Below, one piece after another: positions 13,201-26,943 of a stretch of 64,000 nt of DNA. The position numbers and the translations under genes were made by a program. The notes under the pieces are model-generated. The model was not told where the DNA came from. It saw only the letters and a program-made list of their open reading frames with translations, and ran no database searches. Position 1 is the stretch's first letter; the number at the start of each line of letters is the position of its first letter. The DNA is from Acanthosepion pharaonis (Eukaryota; Mollusca; Cephalopoda; Sepiida; Sepiidae): the NCBI GenBank assembly GCA_903632075.3, contig CAHIKZ030005408.1, forward strand, positions 2,303,501-2,367,500, in the 5' to 3' direction.

Positions 13201-16200
13201 TAAGACAGATTGAAGACCAGCCTTCCCCCATCCCCCATTTTGACCTTGTGCCACATTTTTGTATTTTCAAAATATTACTTTCCTCTATGATACCTAGACT
13301 TTATGAATTTAAGTGCAGTACTAGATTGGCAGCTAGGTCTCTTCATTTTACATGGCTAGATATAACCGTAAGTTCTATGCTAATGCTCTCTTCTATTGCT
13401 TTTCTTGCTAGTGGAATTCTCTTCTGGCTTCTTGCTTTCCAGTCAACTGTGACTTTAAAAATTTTAATACTATTTCAATCGCTATGTCTTCTTAATTCCT
13501 GTTTATTTATTGTTCTCTGTCTTTAATAATAATGTTTTTTTCTTATATTCTTTCACACTTAGTAATCTCTTGCATCTTTTTGGTCATTTTGCTTTGTTTG
13601 GGGTGAAATGATTAAAAAAAATGATTACATGAAGACAAAAGGAATCTTTGACAAAACAATACACTCAATGCATTAGTCATTCATTGTAGCTCGTCTGAAC
13701 AATATTTTCATTTAAAAATGCAGTTTTGATTAAAAGAGGAATTAATTTATTAAGGTAAAAATGTATTGAAAGTGCACTAATTTCAGAAGCCTCTACAGTA
13801 AATTTACATACAAGATCATACAACATATGTCCTTTCCTCCCCAAAATACTGCTATTACTATACAGGACATTTAAAAACAATAGCAATAAAAATAAAAGTG
13901 ATAACAACATGAATGGAATCAGTTAAGTTATATGTTATAAGTTATACACTAGACATCAAAAATTTAAAACATAGCATTCCTGTATCTTTAAACATTTTCA
14001 GTGTAAAATTGTAACCAGTGTTTATTGCATTTCTCCCCATCTCCATATAGACATACGCCATCAATAAAATCATTATTAGTCTGAAGAAGTTCCTTCTGGA
14101 AAAGAAACGTGTTACTTAGGAGTCATTTTCATTTTGTCATTCAATTACCCAAGCACAATCATGTTTAAAAGAAAAGAGTTAAGTTTTTTGATAGATTTAA
14201 AAATAGAAATAAATTACTTTCTGGAAACCATGCCACCTGAAGATTAATATTATGAACACAAAACACAGAATGAACGATAAAGTTTAAAACATATCAGTTT
14301 AAAAACAAAAAACTATAATATTGCTTCAATAAAAACATGGTTTACCTGAGAAATTTTTTTGAGATTAATTTTAATAAATTAAAAATCAAATTAAATTTTT
14401 GTTTTAGATTTGTCTACAATGCAGTTAATATGATTGTGTCAAGTAAACCTATTTTTGTGACGTATCGTGGCCGTTAATAATTAAGTATAATTCAAGGCTT
14501 CAATGTTAAGATAAAACAGTATTTAATTACAAATGCAAATAAATACTTAAGAAGAACAAAGAAGTAAAAGTCAACCAAAGATAATTAACCATTTCAGTAA
14601 ATACCTTGTTAGTAGCACGGCCCAGCTTAATGTCTGGTAAATTTTAAATCAAAACCCAAATCATTGACACATAATAATTCACACTAATTCAACTGGATAG
14701 TAGCCTGTCACCGCTATTTATACACCTGGTGGAAAACATATTCACAAGTCCAGAGTGTCATGCTTGAACCTAGGTGTTGGTAGTTACTTATTTTCTTCCT
14801 ATATGACACCTATGTACAAGAGAAATTATTTACAGAGAAATCTCTTGAAATGCATTACTCATATATTTTTACTTTGGAGTCATGCCTATTAATTATTTCG
14901 TGCATTCAAAATCAATATAATTATTGTTTGAATGTATGGATAACTGGCATGGAAAATGGCCCCAGCAAAATGAGTTCAAATTATGGGCTAGTCTATTGCT
15001 TTTACTTTTGCACAAATACCTTTTGGAAAGGCACAACTCCATCTCTTCTTTTTTCTTCTATAGGTTAAATAGTAGGGTAGATTGGGCTCTGAATAACTCT
15101 GAATTCAAAACTAGCCTGAAGAAGGATTAGATCTATTAGGCTATCTTACCCTAGACACATCCACTGTTGCTATAGCTGCAGTATATATTATGTCAGTACA
15201 ACCCTAATGGGTTATGGGACTTGTGACATGACATGACATTATAGTTGTTATTGTTACTGTTATAATAATAGTGATGATGATAGTAATAATAATAATAATA
15301 ATGGCACATGGGGACATCAACAATCCCTGTTGTAGTTGGAGCCCTCAGACTAGCTGGAAAAGATTCCAGTATACTCATTGAAGGGATTCCTGGAAGCCCA
15401 TGCCTTAAAGAAATGCAAAAAATTGTTCTCACTAGTACAGCCCATGCCTTATGAAGGGCTTTATCTATTTAAAATAGGTGTTTTTTGGGTTTTTTTTAAT
15501 TGGTCAGTGGAAAATGTGATGATGCCATTTCTAACCTTAGGTCTCTGAGCGGGACCCGGAAAGAAATGTGTACACACCAGAAATCAAAGGAAATAATAAT
15601 AATAATAATAATAATGCTATAAATTGCAGTTGAAATGGCTATAGATGTAACTGTAAATTCTATACAAACAGTTTCTTTTCTCATACTTCTCGCTTGTGGA
15701 ACTCACTTCCAGCTTTTTGCTTTCCAGTCAAGTTTGATCTTCAAAAATTTAAATGCCATGTCAATCATTATCTTCTGTTCTTTTAAATTCTGTTCTTTTC
15801 TTGTTCTCACTCCTTAATAATGTTTTTCTCATATTTTTTCCCACTCAGTAACTCCCATGCATCTTAGTGGCCTGTTGCCTTGCTTAGAGTTAAAGGAGTA
15901 AAAAAAAAAATTCTATAATTCCTGAATGAAAATTCAAAACAATTTGCAAGAATAAAAATGTGATTTAACTGTTTTTCATTTGTTTACAGCTAAAAGGAAA
16001 ACTTGATTATAAGCATCAGTTATTAAATGTTGAAAATTATATAAGGAAACAAAACTAAGCAGGATTGAGAAAACAAAGCAAGAATGGTGTGGCAGAAATA
16101 CCTGCCATATATTGGTAGGACATTAGCTGGATGAAGACACTACTGTCACTAATGTCTTACCATTATGTTGGAGGTATCTCTGCTGTATCCTGTACAACAG

Positions 16201-16990
16201 AGTAATTTTTTTAAATTTTTTATTTTATAGGATATTATCAAAAAAAAACAGAGTTGATTATAAAAATTTGATGAAATACTCACCCTAACCAATATTTTTT
16301 TTGAGACTTTGCTGAAAAGCCTATCGAGTCTGCGGAGAATAAGGTTGAGGGCGGGGCGAACCTGTTCCTGAGACCAGTCAGTTATTGGCAGGACATGGAC
16401 CATATAACTGTAATCAAAATCACCATATGTCTTTTATTAATCAGAAGGATAAGAACAGAACTGTTCACAATTCCACAGAATTTTTATCAAAATTCCCAAA
16501 TATTTTCTAAAAACTGAGTTTTAAAACATGAGGGTTTGCTGAAAAGTTCACAGCCTGACTAGCTTCCCAAAATCTGATTAAATATCAGTTTTATTTATTT
16601 TTAAAGGAATTCTTGGTTGGGTTGAGAATTTTTTCAGTTTTTATTTCTTATATGATGAAACAAGAATGTGGTTCTACAGAAGGATGCTGAGAATACCACG
16701 GACATAGTGTGTAAGCAACGAATAAGTTTTAAGAAAAATAGTAGCAAAAAAGACACTTATATTCAAAATCAGAAAGAGACAGCCGAAATTCTTTGGACAC
16801 ATAACAAGGAAGGAGGGCTTGGAGAATTTGACACTCATAAAACATACTGAAGATAAAAAGGGACAAGGCAAGGCAGTGGACCTGATCAGCTTGTGTAAAT
16901 GGATGTCAGAATTATGGTAAAAAGACAAACATTACTTTCAGGGATAGGAATTTGTAGATAAGGGACACAACACATAGAAGATGAAGAAGA

Positions 16991-17032
<42 letters not shown>

Positions 17033-20000
17033 ATAACTACTACTACTACTTGTTTTTTTTTTTAACAAATTCACCCCAAGCAAGGCAATAATGCCACTAA
17101 GATGCAAGGGGCTATTGGGAGGGAAAAAGAATGAGAATACTTTAGAAGGAACCAGAAAACCAACCCTGAACAAGAAACAAGGGTTAAAAGGTATTCCTGT
17201 TCAAAAGACAGCAGAGGAGAGTGAACCGGACGATAAGCAGTACTACAACAATTACCACCATCATAAATAAACAAACTTTATATATTAAAGGGAAGTGCCA
17301 AGAGTGCTTTGGGAATTTCCCCATGGTATTGCTGGTAAACCAACTTTAAACTTCGACCTTGTGTCACAATTGGTTCTCAATCCTTATAAAAAATACAATT
17401 GCTTATCAAAGTGTAGCATTTGTTTTTATCCACTTAATCTGATGCTCTCTCTCCACTTCTATCTTCCCTTCTTTCTTTCATCTTCTAGGCCTTTTCACTA
17501 AGATCAAAGTGTAGCATCTGTTTTTATCCACTTAATCTGATGCTCTCTCTCCACTTCTATCTTCTTCTTTCTTTCTAGGCCCTTTTCATCTTCAAAGTAG
17601 CCTTTTCACTAAGATCAAAGTGTAGCATTTGTTTTTATCCAGGCCTTTTTAATCTGATGCATCTGTTCTCTCCTGACTTCTATCTTCCCTTCTTTCTTTC
17701 ATCTTCTAGGCCTTTTCACTAAGATCAAAGTGTAGCATCTGTTTTTATCCACTTAATCTGATGCTCTCTCTCCCTTCTATCTTCCCTTCTTTCTGTTTTT
17801 TTCATCTTCTACTTCTATCTTCTTTTCTTTCCTTTTCACTAAGATCAAAGTGTAGCATCTGTTTTTATCCACTTAATCTGATGCTCTCTCTCCACTTCTA
17901 TCTTCCCTTCTTTCTTTCATCTTCTAGGCCTTTTCACTAAGATCAAAGTGTAGCATCTGTTTTTATCCACTTAATCTGATGCTCTCTCTCCACTTCTATC
18001 TTCCCTTCTTTCTTTCATCTTCTAGGCCCTTTCACTAAGATCAAAGTGTAGCATCTGTTTTTATCCACTTAATCTGATTCTTTCTCTCTCCACATCTGTT
18101 TTATTCTATCTTCCCTTCTTTCTTTTTCATCTTCTAGGCCTTTTCACTAAGATCAAAGTGTAGCATTTGTTTTTATCCACTTAATCTGATGCTCTCTCTC
18201 CACTTCTATCTTCCCTTCTTTCTTTCATCTTCTAGGCCTTTTCACTAAGATCAAAGTGTAGCATCTGTTTTTATCCATCTGTTTTATAATCTGATGCTCT
18301 CTCCACTTCTATCTTCCCTTCTTTCTTTCATCTTCTAGGCCTTTTTTCACTAAGATCAAAGTGTAGCATCTGTTTTTTATCCACTTAATCTGATGCTCTC
18401 TCTCCATCTTCTAGGCCTTTTCACTAAGATATCTTCTTCCCTTCTTTCTTTCATCTTCTAGGCCTTTTCACTAAGATCAAAGTGTAGCATTTGTTTTTTT
18501 TATCCCTTTCTTTAATCTGATGATCTCTCTCCACTTCTATCTTCCCTTCTTTCTTTCATCTTCTAGGCCTTTTCACTAAGATCAAAGTGTAGCATCTGTT
18601 TTTATCCACTTAATCTGATGCTCTCTCTCCACTTCTATCTTCCCTTCTTTCTTTCATCTTCTAGGCCCTTTCACTAAGATCAAAGTGTAGCATCTGTTTT
18701 TATCCACTTAATCTGATGCTCTCTCTCCACTTCTATCTTCCCTTCTTTCTTTCATCTTCTAGGCCTTTTCACTAAGATCAAAGTGTAGCATCTGTTTTTA
18801 TCCACTTAATCTGATGCTCTCTCTCCACTTCTATCTTCCCTTCTTTCTTTCATCTTCTAGGCCTTTCACTAAAATCAAAGTGTTTTTAGCATCTGTTTTA
18901 TCCACTTAATCTGATTTTCTCTTCTCCTTTTCTATCTTCCCTTCTTTCTTTCTTCCCTTCTTCTAGGCCCTTTCACTAAGATCAAAGTGTAGCATCTGTT
19001 TTATCCACTTAATCTGATGCTCTCTCTCCACTTCTATCTTCCCTTCTTTCTTTCATCTTCTAGGCCCTTTCACTAAAATCAAAGTGTAGCATCTGTTTTT
19101 ATCCACTTAATCTGATGCTCTCTCTCCACTTCTATCTTCCCTTCTTTCTTTCATCTTCTAGGCCTTTTCACTAAGATCAAAGTGTAGCATCTGTTTTTAT
19201 CCACTTAATCTGATGCTCTCTCTCCACTTCTATCATCCCTTCTTTCATTTTCTCACTAAAACCAAATAGTATCTTTATATGCAGAAGACAATTTTCATAA
19301 GAAATATATATGCAGAAAACAATTTTCATAATGCTATACATGTTAAATCATCATTATTTGCAACATGGGAGGGGAAAGAGACAATTGTGTAGATTTTGGT
19401 GCTTTATGTAATTCCCACACAAGATCAAATTTGCTGCATGACTGTTAATTTCATGGTTGTCCCCATTTTTTTGTTTTTCTCTTAGTCACAGTCAGAAAAA
19501 TTGAAAAGAAAATGATTATTTTCTATTAGGTTGATGCAAAAATAATTTCGTTTTATCACATAGTAACATATGTTAGAAAACGAAATTATTTTTGCACCAA
19601 CCTAATATTTATTTATATCTTTTATCTATTTATTTATTTATTAAAAAAAAAATAAAAACTTATAAAAAGAGAAAAAATGTTGGGAATTTTTGTACAAGAA
19701 GAGCAACAACAAATTTATTTTATTTTATTTATTTTTTCTTCTTCAGTCTTTCCTTCTTTTATTTGTTTTATTTGTTCTTTCTTCAACAAGTACAAAGTAG
19801 GTAATTGAAAGAAGAAGAAGAAGAAGAAGAAAAAGAAGGTGTTGGAATGGAAGAACAGGGATCAGGCAAGTTTTAATATTATAAGCATTAAAATCAAACC
19901 ATAATACTATAATTCATGTTACCATTTCTTTTATAAACTCGTAAATAAATCATTATATTGCATGATAACAAGAAAGAAGCAAAAGGCAAGAGAAAATAAC

Positions 20001-20414
20001 CTGAAAAAAAAAACAAAAAAAACAATCCAATGACTATTCCTCATCATAAAAATAATTCAAGCTAAAATTATCTTAAACAGGAAATTCCTGTACATCATTA
20101 GATTTATTTATTCACTGTAGATAAAAAATGTAAGATGTTTTAAATTTACTCACTAAATATTTGAATAAAAAAGTCTTAACTGTGATCCGTGTTGAAGCAT
20201 TCAAACTTGATGACTCACCTTTGCAAACCAGGGCAAGATATGCTATAAGGATCATTTGGAGCCAGTTTCAATAAAGTGTGAGCAATGTCAGCAAGACGCT
20301 AAAAAATAGAACAGAATTTGAAAATAGCTTGAATATCTACATCAGGCTATAAATCTTCCGCCAAAACACAAATTAAAAAACAAAGTCTTGTGTCATTATA
20401 TGTTAAACTATGAT

Positions 20415-20491
<77 letters not shown>

Positions 20492-23400
20492 GAGACACAC
20501 ACACACACATGATGCAATGGGTAAATTAATGCCATTTTATATTTTTAATTTCAGACATGCACATTGTTTTTGATTTTGTCGATTGCATATTATAGTAGGG
20601 TCAGTTGGGCAATGTCTATGAGAAAACAACACCATGATGCAATTCACTCTACCAGAAATTTGGAAACAGCATGCTGTACTGCTTGGCATTCACTCCGGAA
20701 GCTCCAATACAAACATTTCAGAGTGTCAATCTGAGGACAGTGCAGAGGATTCAGAAAGAGTTGGATGAGTCTAATGGTGATTATGAAGGTGTTCAGAGTG
20801 ATCATTAGTGATGGCCAACATTATGCTTCCATTCATCTTCCCACAGGGCCTCAGACTCAACATGGCGGCCTACATCAAGGGCTATGAGGAGATAGTGCTG
20901 CCTTGGGTCAAGAGAGTGACTGCTGGAAGATCATGGCAACAGGACTCTGCACCATGCCACACAAGCCAGAAAACCCAGTCATAGCTGTCAGACAATTTCT
21001 GAGACCCCATCACTGCTTACATCTGGTCACCTAACTCCCCAGACTGAAACTCCCTTAATGATCATGTGTGGGATGCAGTTGAGCAGGAGACCAACAAAAC
21101 TCCTAACACCAAAGATGAACTGACGGCAAGGATTATAGAAGTATTCACCAACTTAAACAAGGAGACCATCCAGAAGATTTGCAAGAAATTCCAAAGTTAT
21201 CTAAGGGCATGGTTGAAGCCAATGGCGATTTTATTGAATAAATTTACTCTTTAGTATTTCAAGATATTTTTGTGTAATTTTGGTGAATATATCTGTTAAA
21301 ATGAGATGTCAGTGTTATCTTCATTTTTGCATAATTTAGATGACAATTTATCCATCGCACCTTGTATATAAATATGCAACATTGGTGAAACTGAATCCTT
21401 GATGTAGTTACAACTTTGCTGGGCTAGTCATGTTGTAAGGATGAGCAACAAGATAATAACTAAGATCCTCATGTATAGCCAGCTTGACAAAGGAATGTTC
21501 AATGGTTGTGGCTCAAGTATAAAACAAGCTAAAAACTCATCTCTCAGCTGTTAATGTGCCTCATACTAAGCTAAAGAGATATTTGTGCCAGAGTGGTATC
21601 AGAAATTTTGAAATCAGTCATATTGACCAGCTAAGAAATGAAAGACAATGGCAAAAAGTGTCAGCTGTTCCTGTTGCTATGTCCCAAGATTCTCGCTGTT
21701 ACAATATACAGATCACTAGTGAAACTGAAGTGTCACATAGAACACAAACATAAAAACTGAGTGATGATCCTCATATGTTGAAATTGATGAGAGTGTCCAT
21801 ATCCAAACAAGTTTGATGTCTGTTTAATTTTTTATTATTTTTTTCCACCTTTTGAATAAATGTTGAGTATTGTGCTCAAAATTGTAGATAAACTGTCCAA
21901 AGTTCATATTTTATTATTGTTTTGTTCAAGTACTTTTGACCATCATAGTCATTATCCATTCTTCAGGAGATTTGATGATGACTGCAATGGCTGAAAACCT
22001 TAAAAAAAAACTGCATGTTACTGTGGTCAAAAGAAATTAATAACTCAGGACACAATTTCTGAGTGGGTGTTTCTTCTCTCTACATCGGTCTCTCGGTATT
22101 TTCTTCATTCTCTTCCCTGTACCCACTTCATCATTTGTTCCTCCCATGCCTGTCACATGTGTATGTATGGTACAACATACCCTGACAAAGTGATCTCTCA
22201 TCTCCACAATACTCTATTTAGAATGGGAAATCACCAATCACCTGCCTGGATGATAGACATACAGGAACCTCAGAATGGAGCACTAACGCACCAGGATGTC
22301 CCCCCTCGTGATTCCATTCAATCACAGTACATATTTTATTCTTTAAAAGGATTCCTTCAGACCAAATAATGGAGGAGGGATCAAAATACAACAAATGTTG
22401 GCTACATTCGTGTTTGTTCCACATCCACAGAACCCACCTGTGGTTTATAGTGTAACTATGTCAAGCAGACCTTTCTGGGAGATAGTGTACACTCAGGTGT
22501 GACCAACAGTTTGAACACAGCCAGTAAACTCAGACCCTCAGTCATGATGACTTGTGATTTCATGATGGCACAACAAATGATGGCTTCCAAACACTTCCAC
22601 TCATAAGGCTTGGATTAACACATGACAAACTTTTCCGTCACTTTTAAATGGTGCTGCATACTGGGATTGCCTCCCTTGACTGAATACATCAAGAAGTCAT
22701 CTCTATGACAAATCTGAAATGGTGAGATCAGAACCTGGGTCTTGTGGGGAAAATGAAATAAAGTCAATAAATAAAACAATAATAACAAATAAAAAAATTT
22801 TAAAAATTAATTTTCCCATGATGCAAGTTATAAAGAAACCAGAAAGGGTTTCTGGTTACATGTATGATTTTATGATTCCACTTTTGGAAAGGACAGAATC
22901 TCTCTCTTTCTCCTTTTGGTTTCAAGATGTGAACCACTTGGTAATAGCATTCCTATTGGGGAATGTTAGTTTTTCTGGTTCACTGACGGCTGAACTTTTC
23001 CCACTTACCAACGACATCATTGGATGTGTTTTAGCAGCCCTACTCATGAAGTAGAGGTTCAGGCTACCCAAATCAGCATGAAGCTGACTTGAGATGGACT
23101 AGCTTTACCTGTTCAGATACTTATTTCCCATAAATTATTTCAGAACCAAAAAGAAAAACAGACATACTCAAGAGACATTTAACTTTGTTTCAATACAGTC
23201 AACATAAAAGAAATAAACATCCATAGCAGAAATTCAAGTATCTGTATGTTTCTTCTACACTTTCTTTGTTTACATATTGAACATGCACATACACACAACT
23301 CACAAATATGTTAATATCTACAATCTCATAGTCAAAATGTGAATGGCCCAACCACTCAGCCATGTACCTATTACTTATATATATATATATAAAAATACAT

Positions 23401-23900
23401 ACAATGTGATTGAAAAGAAACTTCCTATTTTATGTATGAGTGATCAACCAGGAGTCCTGACTTAACACCCTGTGATTTTCTTCTTTAGGATTGGTTGAAG
23501 GAGCAAGTCTACTATACCAAACCAAGACTTTGGAAGAACTTGAAGGGTGAATACAAGAAGTTATGCCTGCCATACTACAAGAGTTCCTGGTGAAATCAGC
23601 TGACGCAATTACTGGGTGGTTCGAGAAACTGGTAGCAAAATCTGGTGTCCATATCAAATTTTAAATAAAACCTCATGCTAAATGCTTTCCTCTCATATCC
23701 ATTTCTTGTAAAAATTATAGTTAATAAATAAATTATAAGTATTTTAAAATAGGGAGTTACTTTCAATCACACACGATATATATATATATATAAAGAAATA
23801 TAGTTTTATGCTATATGGAATCGTCAGGCCACCCGTGGCCTGATGATTGCATATCGCATGAAACAGACTGTCGCTTCTAAGTGTTAACTTCTATGTTCCT

Positions 23901-23965
<65 letters not shown>

Positions 23966-26902
23966 GAGAAAATGTTACAGAAATATTTTTTAAAATGATT
24001 AAAAATTTTACTGAGAAAATAATAATTCTTTAAAGTTTCTCATTGTTTAATAAATTCTTATACTTAAAGAAATATTTACAAGTTGACTGAAACAACATGG
24101 CATAAATTAAGTATATTCAGATATATTAAAGTTCACATGCACAAAAATATTTATTAGAATATATTAAATATAAAACTCACATTATGAGTTTTGAAATCAA
24201 ATAACTCTGGTGGCCGATCCGGGGGACGGATTGATGGATCCACCTGTTTCTTACGTAGTTCTCGCAATCGGAAATGACAGTTGGTGAAAAACTCTGAAGC
24301 AATGAAAAGTAAAGTGTCTCTGGGTTTGCGAAACTCTTGTCTTGCATCTACATCTTCAACGTCTGGAAGGTATCCTTTCTTTCGGCCTTCATCACCACCT
24401 CGACTGAAAGAGAAATAAAAGTATCTATATAGATTCAATAATAAACACGCTTCAATCAAATCATAGGAACAAAAAAGGGAAGTGCCAAGAGTGCTTGGGC
24501 AATTCCCTCACAGTATTGCTGGTAAACCAACTTTAAACTTCGACCTTGTGTCACAATTGGTTCTCAATCCTTATCAAAAATACAATTGCTTATCAAAGTG
24601 TAGTATCTGTTCTTATCAGCTTAATCTGATGCTCTCTCTCTCTCCACTTGTATCTTCCCTTCTTTCATTTTCTCACTGAAACCAAATAGCGTCTTTCCTG
24701 TCTTTTCATGCAATCAAAACAGAATAATCCATTATTTTATAAGGTATTGCCAGGGCGTAACGGTCATGCAAAATAACAAAGGAAGGGACAAGCACAATTA
24801 TAATAGGATATTTGACTCATATTTAGTTGCATCTTTTTTTTTTAACTGCTTCTGATCCCAACTTTATTCAGGCCGTCAATCTACAGCCATGAGAAGAAAG
24901 AGCAGGGTTGGAAATAAAAGATAAACTTTTGCTGAGATTTGAACTCAGGTCTATTTTTGGCTCAGGAAATCTGGTGAATGCCAAGCTGTTTTAACTGCTT
25001 TGATACAAGAATTTGACAGATTTGCAGAAGAACAAATCTTACTTATCATTCTATTTCACATTTCTCAATGCCATATTTGTTCTTATTGAATTGACACCAA
25101 TAGCAGTATTATTTCTATTCATTAAATGAAGCATTGTTAATATTTTTTATTCATTTTTAATCCATATTTATTTTCATCTTAATTTTTAGCTGTTTTTGAT
25201 CCCAACTTCATTTAGGTTGTCAATCAACAGCCGTGAACAGCCTATAAACGATCGAAAATAAAGGATAAGCTTTTAGTAAGATTTGAACTCACGTCTCCTT
25301 TTGACTCAAGGAAGCCTGGTAAATATCCCACTTACCTTAACTGTTATGCTACAATAATTTGATTGTTTTGCAGCAGACAAAAATGTAACTTAAAAATTAT
25401 TATATGGTCTTTACTAGCACCATTTTAGTTTTTTCAATAGTAACAAGTCTTTTACTAGATAAAGTATTCTCAAATATTAATTTTTGAAGAGGTTTTTATT
25501 TTTAGTTTCTTTTTATTGTGATTTTTTTCATGCATTCAGTTTCCAGAATTGAGAAGCGAGTGATCAGGGTTGGAAATAAAGGATAAGTTTTTGGCAAGAT
25601 TTGAACTCATGTTTCTTTTTGGCTCAAGGAAGCCTGTTGAATACCTTGCTGTTTTAACTGCTAAACTATAGGAATTAGACAAATTTGTAGATACCTAAAT
25701 CTAGTCAGTGTCAGTTGGAATGAAAATCTTTTCATTGAAACAGTTTTTCAAGAAATTAGACTTCTGAATTTTAAAGCTTTTTCTAATATTGATGGAAGTT
25801 GCCTTCCAAACCTTTTGTTTTTGGTAATGTGGAAACAGATTGTATAACGATTTTCTCTTTTAGTCACATGTGCTACCCATTTTGGTTTTTGTTACAGCTT
25901 GATTTCTTCAAATGATGCACTTTTTGTTATTTGGTAAAGCTCTTTGCAATTTTATTAACACTAGCATCTAGGGTCTGACAATAGATTGTCTTAAGACTTA
26001 AAGTGTCAAATTTTGATAAGAAGCATGAAAATTAAGATGAAATCAAAATTAAGAAATTAGTTGTATTAAAAAAAAAACAATTTATTTTTATCAGTGTTGA
26101 ATAAATTAATTTAAATATAAAAGCTACTGGATTCTTCAACAATTATCTTCAGTGATTTATTAGAAAAAAAAATTATGAACTCTCAAACAAAATTTAAAAT
26201 TATCCTTTTTACAGTGAAACCACAACAGCTTCATAAATTTTCTAAACCAAAACATTTTTGTTGTTCAATGGAAAAATATTACAAATTCTATTACATTTTT
26301 CCAGGTATGAAAGTAAAAACTTAGTAAAAGTTAATGCCGCTGCTGTATATTTAGAGATTCTTGATAAAATCCAAACAAGAATCCGCAATGTTATTGGTAC
26401 TGACCTGGTGTCTTGGCTTCAGTCAGTTCCCACCACCGTAATGTAGCTTCATTCTGCATTTTCTATAAATACTTTCATGGTATTTGTATGAGTGAACTCT
26501 TCACTATGTTACCTAGATTTTATGAATTTAAGTGCAGTACTAGAGTGGTAGCAAGGCCTCATCAATTTACAATCAAAATGGCTAGATGTAATTGTAACAG
26601 TTTCTTTTCATGCACTTCTCGATTGTGGAATTCTCTTCCAATTTCTTGCTTTCCAGCCAATTTTGATCTTCAAAAATCTAAATACAATGTCAATCATTAT
26701 GTACTGTCTTCTTGATTACTCCTCTATTGTTGTCGCTTCCTTATAATGTTTCTCTTTTTTTCTTATTCTTTCCCACTCAGTAACCCCTTGTTGTCCTAGT
26801 GGCTTTATTGCTTTGCATGGGGTGAAATGATTAAAAAAAAGACAAAACCAAACAGCTTGTATAAAGCTTACATGCTGCTCAATAAGGTGGCTTTTAAGCT
26901 TG

Positions 26903-26943
<41 letters not shown>

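Larger units (their letters stand above)
12178..14155. mobile_element. Repeat family D (TIR element) carrying nested LINE insertions
   Basis: The right end reads CATTTTGTCATTCAATTACC; the left end (GGTAATCAAATGACAAAAG) is its approximate inverse. The body matches 62.6-63.3 kb (CATCTAAACTTAATATAAA, ATTCATTTAAAAATGCAG and more). At 62.6 kb the body is continuous; here LINE sequence at about 13020-13640 splits it, so the LINE came later. A second LINE tail lies at 12425-12650. Confidence 0.65.
117..16283 (-). other. UNC80 intron 17, 16.2 kb, repeat-filled
   Basis: The largest intron in the window separates ILVR from RQVDW, two pieces adjacent in the conserved protein. Both strands were scanned for a missed exon and none is needed, because the flanking phases match. 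Its recognisable contents are listed separately. Stretches 130-690, 1500-3530, 3730-5810, 6030-6540 and 6640-7420 show only AT-rich unique-looking sequence, short (A)n/(T)n runs and no coding similarity I recognise. Confidence 0.8.

Noticed and set aside
15193..15432. Minus-strand frame with Tyr and His runs
   Set aside because: Comes from an (ATA)n/(ATG)n stretch; no splice or coding support.
16886..17173. Minus-strand frame with a His-rich tract
   Set aside because: It is the reverse of the (ATG)n tail of a LINE, so an artefact.
17400..19250. CRISPR-like regular repeat array
   Set aside because: The units are directly tandem with no unique spacers, in an intron of an animal gene; it is a satellite.
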